Positions 63,301 to 64,000 of a stretch of 64,000 nucleotides of DNA are shown here, piece after piece. Made by a program: the position numbers and the translations under genes. Source of the stretch: Ascoidea asiatica (taxonomy: Eukaryota; Ascomycota; Saccharomycetes; Ascoideales; Ascoideaceae); the NCBI GenBank assembly GCA_001600695.1, contig BCKQ01000003.1:248001-312000 (forward strand), given 5' to 3'. A model generated the notes under the pieces. The model made no database searches, was not told where the DNA came from, and saw nothing but the letters and a program-made list of their open reading frames with translations. The first letter of the stretch is position 1. Each line of letters begins with the position of its first letter.

Positions 63301-63990
63301 TGAACTAATTGAGATTATACCACCTTTTTGATAAATAAGTTTTCTTTTATTTATGGTTGTTGCTTCATTATTTATATTTGTGAAAATTCTTTGAAATTGA
63401 TTTTGATTTTCATCATTTTCTTCGATTTCTTCGTTTTCTTCGCTTCCATTATTTTCATTATCATTATCATTATTAATATTAATATTACCAAATAAAGGAT
63501 CTTTAAAAGAATCCATCCAAGAAAGTTCAATTAATTCTTCTTCAATTTTTTCATTTTCAAAAGAATTTGCATTTAATAAGAAAATTAAACTTAATTTATT
63601 TACAGTTTTATTATCATTATTAATATTTTTTTTTTGTTTTAAAGAATATGGAGTACTTAAAATATGAAGTAAATTTGCAGTTATAATTTCTAAACCTAAA
63701 CCATTACCAGAAATTAATAACCCATCATTAATTAATAAATCTTGTAAAATTGATTGTTGAAATTTTAAAGGTAAAGAAGAAGATACATCAATTGGATTTT
63801 TATTTAGGTTATAAATTAAATTTGACTGATTAATTGTATTCGAATTTGATTGAATAGGTGTATTTGATTCAATTAATGGAATCTCAGTTTCAATTCTAAA
63901 ATCATTTACTTCATTATCAAGATTATTCTTATTATTAAATTCTTCCACTTCATCTTCATCAATTACAAAAAGAGGATTACCTCCACTCAT
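60388..63990 (-). CDS. RAD1: Rad1/XPF structure-specific endonuclease
   Basis: A 1200-residue protein, apparently complete, with its start 11 bases inside the window edge. The N-terminal degenerate helicase-like part spans about residues 60-620 (FQQSILQDLLINDGLLISG, RALIVDLISEIVDPD). The ERCC4 nuclease domain is at about 950-1080: IVDMREFRSALP, GDYILSPRICVERKSIPDL and ASGRLYTQCEHMF, keeping the catalytic GDY and ERKxxxD residues. The tail (from about 1140) has a helix-hairpin-helix region (FLKNIPGITN, EKDLASIIGNEAGNLVYKFI) that pairs with Rad10. Rad1-Rad10 cuts 5' of lesions in nucleotide excision repair and trims flaps in recombination. Acidic Asn/Glu-rich insertions lengthen it slightly. 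Confidence 0.97.
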   Translation of the reverse strand: MSGGNPLFVIDEDEVEEFNNKNNLDNEVNDFRIETEIPLIESNTPIQSNSNTINQSNLIYNLNKNPIDVSSSLPLKFQQSILQDLLINDGLLISGNGLGLEIITANLLHILSTPYSLKQKKNINNDNKTVNKLSLIFLLNANSFENEKIEEELIELSWMDSFKDPLFGNININNDNDNENNGSEENEEIEENDENQNQFQRIFTNINNEATTINKRKLIYQKGGIISISSRALIVDLISEIVDPDIITGLIFLHPEKITESSNESFIINLYRSKNKWGFLKCLSDNPRKLLNSGKYDGIGNILNPLNKMLKNMKLKKCFLWPRFHVEISKSLNMLKKKNNQSKFGYIIEFKIDMTNSMKQIQMAILTCIEACVNEIKRHNPDLTADSDLFNEQEIENVKSAVSLKQDRISLFLDDFFLSRLHGIFDTNWHRITWTTKRMIQDLTVLKDLLESLINDDCIDFYSKFKTILNEDKPKIGSNSATYNGSPWLSLPEATTIDSFSRKRVFEIINDPFSKSNENPKPKSYILEELPKWEHLAMIIDDILYERTLSKESIRNRGPILIMCSKRVSRQVKLFLANLKKVKTHEHDGKESSFIFSARKLLLNKFQAFNSWQENGGLELSTKLNEKIKEAEIAEKESIDEFNKIKEDSNDKNQFRPSEVSKTFNKYAQPISKRRRTRGGSYVAQVSRLHTASDETGMSALRDDFNSDIVNNIQTQIKNRETDNSDSDYESDSSSDSINSQYISQLLTQINDPNKEEGENGNLELLDEINNLKPLNLDSKDITDDIQFVKETKSEKNFNNNKIKTEIEKEKDKKLDFEYIERGNQILVQCFNDSTDSNFLQEILPSEVIMYEPNLSFFRKLEIHQAIYKSTNPVSMYLMYYSNSTEEQRHLTRIKKEKEAFMQLIKEKASSAKEFLDEDDYSKSNIKQTSIINSRIAGGMNMESAKKELSIIVDMREFRSALPNMLFRQGIKIIPCQITVGDYILSPRICVERKSIPDLTQSLASGRLYTQCEHMFRYYELSVLLIEFSETQSFSMEPFSDYYSRLRYGGQNSNSIVSKKTINEIQVKLSMLLLSFPKLKIIWSPSAQKTSSIFMDLMSKEEEPNIDYAIDAGFDPLLKQELFQSNNAKINNINSIQFNDGAIDFLKNIPGITNVNYKLIIKKVKNIQELVSMSEKDLASIIGNEAGNLVYKFINQDIEI

Positions 63991-64000
63991 GTTATAATAA

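Noticed and set aside
1-64000. CRISPR arrays or bacterial-type operons
   Set aside because: Introns, a eukaryotic tRNA without CCA, and yeast gene families show a eukaryotic nuclear sequence. No spaced repeats of CRISPR type were seen.

Overview
The window reads as nuclear DNA of a budding yeast (Saccharomycotina). Genes are compact and very AT-rich, leucine is mostly TTA, and many proteins carry long Asn/Ser runs. Short spliceosomal introns have yeast signals (GTATGT or GTAAGT, CTAAC-type branch sites, TAG/AAG/CAG ends). Recognisable genes are yeast genes: IVY1, OCH1, ERS1, AGP2, SDH6, HIR2, KRE9, COX20, RAD1. A spliced gene for the complex I subunit NDUFA2/B8 argues against lineages that lost complex I, such as Saccharomyces and Hanseniaspora. 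I cannot name the species.

Layout, left to right. 0.7-4.4 kb: a two-finger C2H2 regulator. 5-10.2 kb: gene-free, holding GC-rich islands and a roughly 3.2 kb element (6988-10150) with inverted ends, a 9-bp flanking direct repeat and a decayed seryl-tRNA synthetase fragment. 10.7-19.4 kb: IVY1 with a triplicated 159-bp internal repeat, a small secreted protein, an LCHN/Anr2-type gene and OCH1. 21.6-25.5 kb: ERS1, tRNA-Ala(UGC), a protein with a possible ubiquitin-like tail and a small ORF. 27.7-41.1 kb: a small unknown gene, AGP2, a three-exon MYND/SET gene, two small membrane or mitochondrial-looking proteins, SDH6 (three exons) and HIR2. 42.4-48 kb: a flavin-oxidase-like protein, an unfinished hexanucleotide array with a 90-base N gap, a mitochondrial tRNA-binding OB-fold protein (two exons) and another C2H2 regulator. 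50-64 kb: a 53-residue zinc-ribbon protein, a Pcl5-like cyclin with upstream Gcn4 sites, a three-exon small membrane protein, an Hsp20 chaperone with a six-unit heat shock element, KRE9, NDUFA2, COX20 and RAD1.

Five genes are visible in full only after splicing: SET/MYND, SDH6, the OB-fold protein, the 76-residue membrane protein and NDUFA2. Several of these, with COX20, serve mitochondria. OCH1 and KRE9 build cell-wall mannan and beta-1,6-glucan. HIR2 and RAD1 act on chromatin and DNA repair. No operon-like organisation is expected or seen.

The most unusual features are the inverted-repeat element carrying a fragment of a host gene, the GC-rich islands in intergenic DNA (the reverse of what AT-biased neutral drift would leave), and a dispersed AGACC/GGTCT motif recurring in those islands.
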